NCBI RefSeq assembly: GCF_014695585.1
Contig: NZ_JACJON010000067.1
Coordinates: forward strand, 310,001 to 374,000
DNA length: 64,000 bases
Origin: Microcoleus sp. FACHB-831
Lineage (GTDB): Bacteria > Cyanobacteriota > Cyanobacteriia > Cyanobacteriales > FACHB-T130
Direction: 5' to 3'
Shown here: positions 1-7,988 of the stretch, piece after piece
Layout of the letters: each line of letters opens with the position of its first letter
Position numbering within the stretch: position 1 is the stretch's first letter
Program-made: the position numbers and the translations under genes
The notes under the pieces: generated by a model
The model's input: the letters and a program-made list of their open reading frames with translations, nothing else
What the model was told of the DNA's origin: nothing
Database searches by the model: none

Positions 1-341
1 AATATATCGGCCCTGCTCACGAATGGGTCAATGATTATCTCGGGGATGTTTTATACGAAATTTTTTGGTGTTTGTTCATATTTTTATTAATTCCTACTCG
101 CAAATCACTACGTCAAATTCCTGTGTGGGTATTTGGCGTCACCTGTGCAATTGAATTCCTACAACTTTGGAATCAACCAGCTTTAAATTCATTTCGCTCC
201 ACTCTGCTTGGCAAATTACTGCTGGGAAGTTCTTTCGACTGGCTGGATTTCCCTCATTATGTATTGGGCAGTATTTTAGGTTGGTTGTGGTTGCGACAAA
301 TTGCTAGGTTTCATGAATCTCATCCCAAACCTCGACAATAG
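1..341 (+). CDS. DUF2809 family membrane protein, 5' end missing
   Basis: The reading frame is open from the left edge of the window (frame starting at base 3) to a stop at 339-341, so the start lies outside. The visible 112 residues begin YIGPAHEWVNDYLGDVLYE, continue with a hydrophobic segment, then FGVTCAIEFLQLWNQP and SFDWLDFPHYVLGSILGW near the C-terminus. This is the pattern of DUF2809 (small multi-pass membrane proteins of unknown function, usually about 120-140 residues). An internal TTG at 72 is in frame but is not a sensible start because the conserved part begins upstream. The function is unknown; the family call is from remembered motif patterns. Confidence 0.7.
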   Translation, partial: YIGPAHEWVNDYLGDVLYEIFWCLFIFLLIPTRKSLRQIPVWVFGVTCAIEFLQLWNQPALNSFRSTLLGKLLLGSSFDWLDFPHYVLGSILGWLWLRQIARFHESHPKPRQ

Positions 342-764
342 CTAGGGACGAGGCAGAGAAATTACTCTTTGAGACTTATAGTAGTTTTGCCGCCAATAAC
401 GCTTGCGGCCTAAGTGCAGTCCCTGTGAATTATTTAGTTTGGGTCGCCAGCTTTTCAGCTTTCTTTTTTCCTCTTTTATATACAGGCTGATAGTTATTAG
501 CTGCTCGGCTATTATTATGAGTTTCTCGCTTGCAGCTATTAGCTTATCGCTTATTGTTATCAGCTTATCTACTTTGGTAACTATTTTATTGTTGGTAACA
601 AATAGCTGCTCGCTTGAGGCTATAAGAGCGTGGCTTCTGACTATCACCTCATCTGACTTTGCCGCTAATTCTTTATTCTTCGCACATAGCGCCTTGCTTG
701 CAACTATTAATTCTTGGCTTCTAGCTATCAGCTCAGCTGATTTTTCTGCTATTTGTTCGTTCAT
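342..764 (-). CDS. heptad-repeat coiled-coil protein, hypothetical
   Basis: From ATG 764 the product is about 140 residues. Residues ~4-95 are an almost perfect run of twelve 7-residue units (SAELIAR, SQELIVA, SKALCAK, NKELAAK, SDEVIVR and so on) with hydrophobics at fixed heptad positions, which predicts one long amphipathic helix or coiled coil. The remaining C-terminal part is basic. An in-frame ATG at 815 would add 17 residues, but that stretch is encoded by one arm of a perfect palindrome (775-825), so I prefer 764. No good ribosome binding site is visible. The antisense strand is also open over much of this region, a by-product of the 21-base periodicity. Function unknown; it could be a non-expressed repeat. 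Confidence 0.45.
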   Translation of the reverse strand: MNEQIAEKSAELIARSQELIVASKALCAKNKELAAKSDEVIVRSHALIASSEQLFVTNNKIVTKVDKLITISDKLIAASEKLIIIAEQLITISLYIKEEKRKLKSWRPKLNNSQGLHLGRKRYWRQNYYKSQRVISLPRP

Positions 765-774
765 ATTATAATTT

Positions 775-825
775 TGCTTAGCGAATGACGCCAAACGCTT
801 TGGGTTTGGCGTCATTCGCTAAGCA
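775..825. repeat. 22-bp perfect palindromic repeat (hairpin)
   Basis: The arms at 775-796 and 804-825 are perfectly complementary over 22 bp, with a 7-base loop. The arm core reads GCGAATGACGCCAAA. There is no T-run, so it is not a classical terminator for either neighbour. It looks like a dispersed intergenic palindrome of the kind common in filamentous cyanobacteria. Confidence 0.75.
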
Positions 826-1223
826 GAGCAAGATTTGCTGCTTTCTGTCGCCGCCCTTCGTTTTTAGCCAGGTTTGCAGTTCAGCTTTGGGGAGTTGATA
901 CCTATGGTTTGGGTTGGTTTGAGCCTAAACAAGAGCTTACATTTGCCCTTATAAGGACGAACGATCGCCGTAGAATCTTAGCCTATTTATTCACTCAAGC
1001 CAGTAACAGCCTTTTAGTCGGCTAACTGGATTTTTTGTTTAAAGGCTCACACCTTACTTTAGTTACAATCTAATCGCTATTATTTGACGCAACTTCTATC
1101 CTAAGAGCGAGGTTGAAATTAAGGTTGTCTGTCACTTTATATACCAAATCGCCTAATCATAGCAGAGGTTGGAGGAGGCATCAAATCTGGCGATCGCTCT
1201 TTAGGGCTAATAGCCCAAGTCGT
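826..1223. other. gene-free stretch upstream of the DUF167 gene
   Basis: About 400 bases without a convincing gene. The frame of the following gene is open back to 1113, but the extra 37 residues (rich in R, S and H) have no family resemblance. I see no clear terminator or RNA gene. Confidence 0.5.
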
Positions 1224-1457
1224 ATGAAAAAACAAGTAAAAGTAAAACCAAATTCCAGACAACAAAAAATAGAAGAAGAAACCGATGGTAGCCTGACAGT
1301 ACATCTAAAATCGCCGCCAGTCGATGGCAAGGCAAATGACGAGTTAATTCAAATATTAGCCAAAAAATTTGACGTGCCAAAATCAAGCATCAGAATTAAA
1401 TCTGGTTTATCATCAAAAAATAAGTTAATTGAAATAGATACAGATTCAGAGGATTAG
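1224..1457 (+). CDS. DUF167 / UPF0235 (YggU-like) protein
   Basis: A 77-residue protein starting [18 protein letters not shown], with the family signature [17 protein letters not shown] at about residues 31-47 and [16 protein letters not shown] near the end. The usual length is 70-100 residues, so the ATG at 1224 gives a full-length member; the upstream ATG at 1113 would add an unrelated extension. The family is small and widespread with no settled function. It stands alone on this strand, upstream of the receiver-domain gene by 87 bases. Confidence 0.8.
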   Translation: MKKQVKVKPNSRQQKIEEETDGSLTVHLKSPPVDGKANDELIQILAKKFDVPKSSIRIKSGLSSKNKLIEIDTDSED

Positions 1458-1544
1458 TAAGATAGTTAAATTACCCAGCCAGTCTTCGTTATAAAATAGA
1501 AAAGTTACGAAATTTTCCCACTTAGCTTATAAAGTAAAACTAAC

Positions 1545-1931
1545 ATGACACAACACGTTTTATTAGTCGATGATGAAGAAGCCTTGCGTACCAGCCTGAG
1601 CTACGCTTTAGTGAAAGAAGGCTATGAAGTCACCACTGCTGCTGATGGGCTGACAGCACTAAAATTGTTTCACAAACAAGTCCCGGACGTTGTTATTTTA
1701 GACTTAATGCTACCTGTAATAGATGGCATGGAGTTTTGTTGGCGCATCCGAGCATTTTCTGACATACCTATCTTGATGCTGACAGCCAAAGACCAAGACA
1801 TTGATAAAGTATGGGGGCTAGAAGCGGGTGCAGATGATTATGTCACTAAACCATTTAATACGAGAGAACTTCTAGCGCGGCTCAAGGCATTGCTGCGCCG
1901 TCGCGGTGCGAGTAAAACAATCGACAAATAG
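1545..1931 (+). CDS. stand-alone response regulator receiver (REC) domain
   Basis: 128 residues made of one receiver domain: acidic pair D9/D10, phospho-acceptor Asp53 in VVILDLMLPVIDG, the conserved Thr in MLTAKD and the conserved Lys in DDYVTKPF. The sequence is closest in style to OmpR/PhoB-type receivers (VWGLEAGADDYVTKPFNTRELLARLKALLRR), yet it stops just after the linker and no winged-helix output domain follows. It is either a CheY-like single-domain regulator or an OmpR regulator that lost its DNA-binding domain. The histidine kinase gene 230 bases downstream on the same strand is the obvious partner. Confidence 0.85.
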   Translation: MTQHVLLVDDEEALRTSLSYALVKEGYEVTTAADGLTALKLFHKQVPDVVILDLMLPVIDGMEFCWRIRAFSDIPILMLTAKDQDIDKVWGLEAGADDYVTKPFNTRELLARLKALLRRRGASKTIDK

Positions 1932-2160
1932 ATTAAAGATTGATGGCGGCATCTAATTGTGCTGTCATCATGCACTTTAGCTGGCAGCTTTACAAGCAAG
2001 AAGTATAAAGAAAAAGCGACAGCTAAGAATAGTGGATTGAAAAAATATAGATTCTCTTCTTTTCTCTAACTAAACTTATTAGCTAGGTGACTATTTTCCC
2101 GTTTTTTAATGAGAAAATAGAAGCCGAGCTAATCGCGCTAAACACTACATAAAAAATCCA

Positions 2161-3606
2161 ATGGGTTTGTTACCAATTCCCATCCGCTTGAATTCGATTT
2201 ACCGCAAACTGTTAGTTACCTACCTGGCACTCACAGCGCTAGGCACATCCTTAATGGCCAGCTACATCCTCTGGTCTTTCTATGGATATTTTATGAGGAC
2301 TAGGCAGGCTGAATTAACTACCTGGACTAATGCTCTAGCCGAAAGCGTAGCTGATGCCTTAGAGGAAAAAGATCTCAAGCGGGTGGAAGTAATAGTTAAA
2401 CGTTACGGCGCACCCGAAGCAATAACGCTGCGCGTTTTCGCACCAGATGGTCGCCTGCTGTCCACTTCCGCCCCCAACTTAGATCGGCAGGTAACTGACT
2501 GGTTGGCTGTTGCTGGGATGAAAGAAGCGCTTCAAAATAACTCAGCGAAAGGAATGGCGAAAGGTATTCTGTCAAACGATGACAGGTTATACGCAGCACA
2601 ACCTATCGTCCGCAATGGTCAGATGCTGGGCGTAGTGCGGATGTCGATAACGCTCGAACAGTTTCAGCGCCAGTTTCGCATAGTCATTTTCACGGTTCTA
2701 GGGACGCTGATACTGACGCTAGTGCTGTGCGCCCTCATTAGCGAACAACTTGCCCGCAATATTGCTCGTCCGATACAGGCTATGTGCAACTTCGCCATCC
2801 AGTTAGGCGGCGGTCATTTAGGCGAGAAGCTGAATATCCGGAAAAGTGATGATGAGCTAGGCCAATTAGCAATTGAGTTGAACCGCATGAGCGAACGGCT
2901 GGCTTCGCTTGATAAGGAGCGGCGGGCTTTCCTTGCTAGCGTATCTCACGAGTTACGCACGCCTGTAAGCAACGTACTGGTAACGCTGGAGGCGCTCGAA
3001 AGCGGAGCGGATGAGGAACCGGAGTTGCGGGGGCGCTTTATGAAGACTGCACAGGACGAAACAAAGCGCTTGTCGGGGCTAATTAAGGATCTGCTGGATC
3101 TCGGAAGGCTAGAAGCGGGGGTAACTTCGCTGGAACAGCAGCCTGTAAAGTTGCGAGATTTAATAGATCGCGCTGTACGAGCAATGGAGTTGCGGATGCG
3201 AGCTAGCGGTATCTCTATCAGGGTGGAGGTTGCTGATCTTCAGCTACAAGGCGATCCAGAGCGGCTCATACAAGCTTTTTTAAATATACTGGACAACGCT
3301 ATTAAGCATTCGATGCCTGATTCTCAGGTGTTTATTTCTGGAAAGGTAGAAGGTACGCAGATTGCGGTGCAAATTATAGATCGGGGAACAGGAATTAGCG
3401 AGGGCGATCTGCCGCGAATTTTTGAACAGTTTTATACAGCAGATCCGTCGCGCAAAGGCAGTGGAACTGGCTTAGGTTTGGCGATCGCGCGGCGAATTGT
3501 CGAAGCCCATAGGGGAACTATTACTGCTAGTAGTTCTGTTGGTAAGGGAGCAACTTTCACTATTCGTCTTCCTCTCAACCCATCCCCTGAAAAACGCAGT
3601 AATTAA
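2161..3606 (+). CDS. membrane sensor histidine kinase (HAMP-HisKA-HATPase)
   Basis: 481 residues. A transmembrane helix lies at about 17-40, then an extracytoplasmic sensor segment (~45-170), a second helix (~172-194), a HAMP linker (~195-250), a HisKA domain with phospho-accepting His263 in SVSHELRTP, and an ATPase domain with N box DNAIKH, G1 DRGTGI, F box EQFY and G2 GTGLGL. All catalytic boxes are intact. It autophosphorylates on His and should pass phosphate to a receiver; the single-domain receiver just upstream is the likely acceptor. The signal it senses cannot be told from the sequence. Confidence 0.9.
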   Translation: MGLLPIPIRLNSIYRKLLVTYLALTALGTSLMASYILWSFYGYFMRTRQAELTTWTNALAESVADALEEKDLKRVEVIVKRYGAPEAITLRVFAPDGRLLSTSAPNLDRQVTDWLAVAGMKEALQNNSAKGMAKGILSNDDRLYAAQPIVRNGQMLGVVRMSITLEQFQRQFRIVIFTVLGTLILTLVLCALISEQLARNIARPIQAMCNFAIQLGGGHLGEKLNIRKSDDELGQLAIELNRMSERLASLDKERRAFLASVSHELRTPVSNVLVTLEALESGADEEPELRGRFMKTAQDETKRLSGLIKDLLDLGRLEAGVTSLEQQPVKLRDLIDRAVRAMELRMRASGISIRVEVADLQLQGDPERLIQAFLNILDNAIKHSMPDSQVFISGKVEGTQIAVQIIDRGTGISEGDLPRIFEQFYTADPSRKGSGTGLGLAIARRIVEAHRGTITASSSVGKGATFTIRLPLNPSPEKRSN

Positions 3607-3759
3607 CCTAAATAGGTAAGTTCCATTAAACGTAGGGTGGGCAATTCCCACCTGAAAAAAATTATAGTATTTTTAAATAAAAATTGTGTTATTAAGCTCT
3701 GGTGGTGTAGATGCAGGGATAATGGAGCGATCGCGCCTTATATCCACCCTAAAATTATT

Positions 3760-4293
3760 TTAGGCTCTAGCTTTAGAAATGCTGAGCTTAATAACGTAGT
3801 CTGATTGTTTCGTCTCTGAAGGTGCGATTGGGTAAGGCTGCACGTCTATCAATTTGAGGCTGTACTTATCCCCGATTGTTTTAACTGCTAACTCTGGCGC
3901 ACCAGGTTTAATTGCCAAAACTACTTCACCCAGATTCTGACCTTTTTCGACAACATTAAGCACAACTGCTGTTTGTCCTGCGGTAATACACATTACATTA
4001 GCCGGACATCTAGAATCTTCAGATACTTTAAGAAAGCTGATTTTCAGATTTTCCCGCGATACGATTCCTTTCTGACCAACTTTTAGGGTAAATTCTTTAT
4101 TCAAGGTAGTAGGAATTGAGTTGCGTTGTTCTTGATTTTTGATTTTGCGATTTTGTGCTACTAGCTGTTCAGTTTTTATAGGTTTAACTTGCAGTTTTAA
4201 CGAACGAGCAAAAGTCGCTTGTTGCAAGCTCAAACCACTTGCACAAATAAAGCCGAAACAAGACAATCCAAGATAGACATATTTTAATTTCAT
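3760..4293 (-). CDS. secreted hypothetical protein with conserved SRCP-C motif
   Basis: From ATG 4293 the protein has 177 residues and begins with a clear signal peptide (MKLKYVYLGLSCFGFICASG). An upstream in-frame ATG at 4350 would put 19 unrelated residues before the signal, so 4293 is preferred. The mature part contains EFTLKVGQ and a two-cysteine motif SEDSRCPANVMCITAGQ, followed by a beta-rich tail. This pattern (DSRCP..V.C..AG) recurs in small exported proteins of cyanobacteria and Bacteroidetes with no known function; the two Cys probably form a disulfide in the periplasm. Confidence 0.65.
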   Translation of the reverse strand: MKLKYVYLGLSCFGFICASGLSLQQATFARSLKLQVKPIKTEQLVAQNRKIKNQEQRNSIPTTLNKEFTLKVGQKGIVSRENLKISFLKVSEDSRCPANVMCITAGQTAVVLNVVEKGQNLGEVVLAIKPGAPELAVKTIGDKYSLKLIDVQPYPIAPSETKQSDYVIKLSISKARA

Positions 4294-4478
4294 AATAAAC
4301 TTACTCCGTGTTTTGCCTACAAAAGTTGCTGCCAAATTGATGACTGCCACGACTCAAAACTCTACACTTTCTATAGCGTAGAGTCGGAGTCAGAGCGTTA
4401 TATTATTACGACAGTCGCTTGGTGTAGGTTGTTCCAAGCAGGAAGGTTTTAAAGTTATGCAAAGTTGAAATGCTTGAA

Positions 4479-5396
4479 CTAAGTTAGTTTGAATGCGATC
4501 GCGCCTTGGTCGAAAATCCGGTTATCGGTGCCAATTCCGCTAATTATCATTTTGTCTGCATACACCTCCACCGCTGCAAAACTCAGCTTTTCTGCTGAAT
4601 ACGCCGTCCACTCAGAAGTACCTACTGGTCGAGTTCCCGCACCCGCACCACAAATTAAATAAGTAGTGCCGTTTATATGTTTGCTGCGCTCATAATGGTG
4701 GTCGTGACCGTTGATCCACAACTGAACTCCATACTTTTTGAAAAGTGGGGTCAACGTGTCAATAAAAGGTTGATTCAACCCATACGCGCCTGATGAATAA
4801 ATCTGGTGATGACCAAATACAACTTTCCAAGGCGCTTTACTGCTGCTGAGTTCTTTTTCTAACCAAGGTAGTTGAGTCTTCCAGTCAGCATTGTGATTGG
4901 TGTCGAGGGCAAAAAATTGCACCGAGTTGCGACGAAATGTGTAGTAGCGCCGCCCGTTCATGTTGAAGCCAGGATAACGAACTTGCAAATCTCCGTTAGC
5001 AGTCCGGATGTCGTGGTTTCCCAAACAAGCTTGAAATTTAACTTTCTTTTTTAGCAAAGCTTGATAAGGGCGCTCAAATACTTCGCCCAGTTTCTCTATC
5101 TCGCCATTGGTATAAATGTTGTCACCACCCAGAATAACTAGGTCGTAGGGATTTTGTCGGTGATAGGCTGTCATAGCATTAGCTACGGCATACTGAGATC
5201 TCGTACCCGTTCCGGTGTCGGCGACGGCGACAAAGCGTAGCAAGGGAGATTTCCCTGGAGTTCTGGCTACTGGCGTAAAACCTGGGCTGATGTCTTTACT
5301 CTGAGCTATTTGAGTGTGAAGTATTTTTGCTAAAACAGCTAAACCGAAACCGCTGAGACTACCTAAAGTTATGAATTGACGGCGTTTGAGGTTCAT
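4479..5396 (-). CDS. Tat-exported metallophosphatase (purple acid phosphatase-like)
   Basis: 305 residues. The N-terminus MNLKRRQFITLGSLSGFG carries a twin-arginine signal, so export in folded form is predicted. The calcineurin-type metal-binding motifs appear in order: VADTGTG, LGGDNIY, CLGNHD, VFGHHQ and INGHDHHYER. Together these bind a dinuclear metal centre that hydrolyses phosphomonoesters. The length fits single-domain tartrate-resistant acid phosphatase-like enzymes of cyanobacteria. It may scavenge phosphate outside the cytoplasm; the exact substrate is not determinable. Confidence 0.85.
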   Translation of the reverse strand: MNLKRRQFITLGSLSGFGLAVLAKILHTQIAQSKDISPGFTPVARTPGKSPLLRFVAVADTGTGTRSQYAVANAMTAYHRQNPYDLVILGGDNIYTNGEIEKLGEVFERPYQALLKKKVKFQACLGNHDIRTANGDLQVRYPGFNMNGRRYYTFRRNSVQFFALDTNHNADWKTQLPWLEKELSSSKAPWKVVFGHHQIYSSGAYGLNQPFIDTLTPLFKKYGVQLWINGHDHHYERSKHINGTTYLICGAGAGTRPVGTSEWTAYSAEKLSFAAVEVYADKMIISGIGTDNRIFDQGAIAFKLT

Positions 5397-5533
5397 GGAG
5401 TACTTGAGGAAAAGTGCAACAAGTTAATTAAAAGCAATGGAACAACAATAGCAAAGTGCTAGATTTAAGGCTGTGAGGGCAGCGATCGCCGATTTTAGCG
5501 CTTTTGCACCCCCTGCCTTGGAGGAGAATATAA

Positions 5534-6751
5534 ATGTCAGACGAAGAACCAAAGCAGCAAGAGCCAGTCAACCCTACACCCCCTTTAGCAAGTGGGGGAC
5601 AAGAGAGTGGTCAGCCGCAACCAGTCAACCCTATACCCCCTTTAGCCAGTGGGGGACAAGAGAGTGGTCAGCCGCAACCAGTCAATCCAACGATACGCCA
5701 GCAGATTCCACCAACCCCACCCTTACCAAAGGGGGGGGCATCGGGGACGACTATTAATAAAGTAACGACGACGCTACAGCAAACTTGGGTTAAAGTTCAA
5801 CCTGTGGTGAAGGCGCAAACTATTAAAGCTTTGCGCGGTACGATTGGGTTGCTAGAAGTGACTGTCGAGAAGCTGGAGGCTTCGCCGCCACCAATCTCTA
5901 CAATAGAGTCGTCAGCCACTACAGGAGCGATCGCGCCTGCGGACGCACTACCAACGCAACCCGCAGTGTCAACTACACCTGCGCCATCTTTATCGCAGAG
6001 GTTTAGTGCTTTTTGGGCGCGTCTTCAAATTTGGTGGAAATTTGCTTTAGAGAAAATTCGCTCTATTTTGCCAGGATCTGTTAATCAAAAGCTGTCTGAT
6101 ACTGCTTTGAGTGGAGCGATCGCAGGTGTTCTCCTGCTCGTACTTTGGACAACCTCTGCCCTTGTACCCGATAAACCTACCCAAGTGGCTCAGGTTCCTC
6201 CTCCACAAATCGACACCCCTGAAGTTGCTCCCCCAGATGCCAGCACTCCTGAAGTTGCTCCCCCAGATGCCAGCACTCCTGAAGTTACTCTCCCAGACAC
6301 CCAAACTCCGGAAGTTACTCCCTCACCCATCGATACACCCAAGGTTCCTCCCACAGGTATCGATACCCCACCTGAATTAACAGCGCCCGAACAGCCGGAA
6401 CCTGTAAAAATTGGTCCGCCCGTAACTACAGATCTCACGCCGGAGCAAAATCTAATTGCGGCAATTCAAAATCAAGTTTCTGAAATAACCAGTGAATATG
6501 CAGAGGGACTGATTCAAGCAATTCAAGCTAACTTCCAAGGTAGCCTTCTGAGCGTTAAGGTAAACAACGCTTGGTATAACCTCAGCCTGGCACAGCAGGA
6601 TAGTTTAGCTTCGGAAATGCTGCAAAGATCTCAAGAACTAGACTTCAGCAAGCTAGAAATAACTGATTCCCAAGGCACGCTCTTAGCCCGCAGCCCTGTC
6701 GTGGGAAGCAACATGATTATCTTGAAGCGAAGCTTGCTTGCAGCTAGTTAA
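5534..6751 (+). CDS. proline-rich single-pass membrane protein, hypothetical
   Basis: 405 residues, with a strong ribosome binding site (GGAGGAG) about 7 bases before the ATG. Residues ~10-55 are low-complexity and include two copies of a 19-residue unit (NP-PPLASGGQESGQPQPV) encoded by a tandem 57-bp DNA repeat. A transmembrane segment (AIAGVLLLVLWTTSALV) is near residues 195-212. It is followed by a Pro/Thr-rich spacer with repeats of PEVAPPDAST, then a globular C-terminus (~305-405) with LIAAIQNQVSEITSEYAEGLIQAIQANFQ. The topology suggests a cytoplasmic N-terminus and a C-terminal domain held outside on a stiff linker. Function unknown; homologues in other filamentous cyanobacteria are likely. 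Confidence 0.75.
   Translation: MSDEEPKQQEPVNPTPPLASGGQESGQPQPVNPIPPLASGGQESGQPQPVNPTIRQQIPPTPPLPKGGASGTTINKVTTTLQQTWVKVQPVVKAQTIKALRGTIGLLEVTVEKLEASPPPISTIESSATTGAIAPADALPTQPAVSTTPAPSLSQRFSAFWARLQIWWKFALEKIRSILPGSVNQKLSDTALSGAIAGVLLLVLWTTSALVPDKPTQVAQVPPPQIDTPEVAPPDASTPEVAPPDASTPEVTLPDTQTPEVTPSPIDTPKVPPTGIDTPPELTAPEQPEPVKIGPPVTTDLTPEQNLIAAIQNQVSEITSEYAEGLIQAIQANFQGSLLSVKVNNAWYNLSLAQQDSLASEMLQRSQELDFSKLEITDSQGTLLARSPVVGSNMIILKRSLLAAS
5564..5677 (+). repeat. tandem 57-bp repeat inside a gene
   Basis: Two near-identical 57-bp units at 5564-5620 and 5621-5677, with a partial third start at 5678. Each contains a CCCCC...GGGGG dyad. The length is a multiple of three, so the reading frame is kept. 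A related CCC...GGGGGGG dyad follows at about 5713-5738. Confidence 0.85.
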
Positions 6752-6766
6752 GTGCTTGTTTTTCAG

Positions 6767-6812
6767 AGTTCGTGGTTTGTTAGTTATTTTAAGAGGCTAT
6801 GAACCACGAACT
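6767..6812. terminator. inverted repeat after the proline-rich protein gene
   Basis: The arms AGTTCGTGGTT (6767-6777) and AACCACGAACT (6802-6812) are perfectly complementary over 11 bp, with a 24-base loop. It sits 15 bases past the stop codon. There is no T-run, so termination is only possible, and it may simply be a dispersed palindrome. Confidence 0.4.
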
Positions 6813-6842
6813 GACAAATAATTTCTGCGAACAGATTGCCCT

Positions 6843-6995
6843 TTACTGTAGCGATGATGATTCTATTTTGCTCCAAGGCTGAACTCTTTCGCTCCGCAGT
6901 GCTGACGTAATCAATAAGCCTTGCAGCACTCCTACTACAGCTACTGCCGATGCAATTGCCGCTACTTTTTTAATTTTCCGCGATCTTATTATCAT
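6843..6995 (-). CDS. small single-pass membrane protein, 50 aa
   Basis: An ATG at 6995 opens a 50-codon frame ending with TAA at 6843-6845. The product starts MIIRSRKIKKVAAIASAVAV: a basic N-terminus, a hydrophobic helix of about 20 residues (VAAIASAVAVVGVLQGLLIT), and a polar tail ending SSSLQ. A GAGG ribosome binding site sits at a suitable distance before the ATG. The positive-inside pattern argues for a real small membrane protein or a signal-anchored peptide, not chance. No family is recognised. Confidence 0.45.
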   Translation of the reverse strand: MIIRSRKIKKVAAIASAVAVVGVLQGLLITSALRSERVQPWSKIESSSLQ

Positions 6996-7204
6996 AATCA
7001 ACCCTCATTTGCTGGCTTTGAGGCCAAACTTGAGTAACTTTGTCGATAGCTACTTTTAAATCAAAGATAGCTAGGGTTTTTGTACTCAGGCATCTACCGC
7101 AAGTTGTACTTACGTGGTTTTACTTAATTTAACATACGGAGTTTTGATGCTGGCAAGGGTATCTGAGAAATTACTTATTTTCCTTTATAAAAAATTAAAA
7201 AGTG

Positions 7205-7897
7205 CTAAAAATTCTGAGGTTCGGTATTAGGAAAAACAGCTCGATAAGCTTTCACGTTATGGTCAATACCAGTAATTGCCGTACCTACTACAACGGCATA
7301 GGCTCCTAGTTCCAAAGCGGATTTTGCCATTTGGGGTGAGGCAATGCCACCTTCACAAATGGCTGGAACGTTTAGCTGTTCTACCATCTGGGTGAGGAGG
7401 TCAAAACCGGGGGGAGATAGATGTTGAGTTTGGGGGGTGTAGCCGTAGAGTGTAGTGCCCACGATATCTGCACCTGCGGCGGTAGCAGCGATCGCCGCCT
7501 CAATAGTATCCACATCCGCCATCACGGGTTTGCCTAATTCATCGTGAATCCGTGCTATCAGAATTTCTACCGATTCACCGTCAGGGCGATTTCTCAGGGT
7601 TGCGTCGATGGCGATGATATCTGCACCGGATCTCGCGATCGCTTCTGCGTGTTTAAACTGAGGTGTAATATATACCTCATATCCTGGGATCTGTTGCTTC
7701 CAAAGACCGATAATCGGGGCGTTAACCCGCGATCGCACCGCACTTACATGAGCCGGGGTATCTATACGCAACCCAACAGCACCTTGATTAACAGCAGCAC
7801 AGGCGATCGCGGCAATTACCCCAGGCTCGTGCAACGGCGAGGATTCAGGTGCTTGACACGAGACAATCAAACCTTTTGGTAACTGGTAATTGGTCAT
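7205..7897 (-). CDS. nanE: putative N-acetylmannosamine-6-phosphate 2-epimerase
   Basis: 230 residues, the normal NanE length. Motifs include GLIVSCQAPESSPLH at the N-terminus, GAVGLRIDTPAHV, PIIGLWKQ, DIIAIDATLRNRP with the catalytic-region Asp, ADVDTIEAA, ADIVGTTLYGYT and the phosphate-binding CEGGIASPQMAKSALELGAYAVVVGTAITG. The family interconverts ManNAc-6-phosphate and GlcNAc-6-phosphate in a TIM-barrel fold. No other amino-sugar genes lie next to it, so its role here (sugar recycling or surface polysaccharide supply) is open. Confidence 0.9.
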   Translation of the reverse strand: MTNYQLPKGLIVSCQAPESSPLHEPGVIAAIACAAVNQGAVGLRIDTPAHVSAVRSRVNAPIIGLWKQQIPGYEVYITPQFKHAEAIARSGADIIAIDATLRNRPDGESVEILIARIHDELGKPVMADVDTIEAAIAATAAGADIVGTTLYGYTPQTQHLSPPGFDLLTQMVEQLNVPAICEGGIASPQMAKSALELGAYAVVVGTAITGIDHNVKAYRAVFPNTEPQNF

Positions 7898-7988
7898 TTA
7901 GTTTGTAGAGATGCCGATTTATCGCGTCTTGAGCGGACCAGGAGACTCTCCGCCTCCGGTTTTGGGTTTAATTTAAGGATATGCGCCA

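Noticed and set aside
403-771. Plus-strand 122-aa hydrophobic frame
   Set aside because: It is the antisense shadow of the 21-base periodic heptad gene; its composition (Ser/Ile/Leu) follows from the repeat and it has no ribosome binding site.
1932-2160. Hidden winged-helix domain after the receiver
   Set aside because: All frames were read for a frameshifted OmpR output domain; none shows its conserved helix-turn-helix residues.
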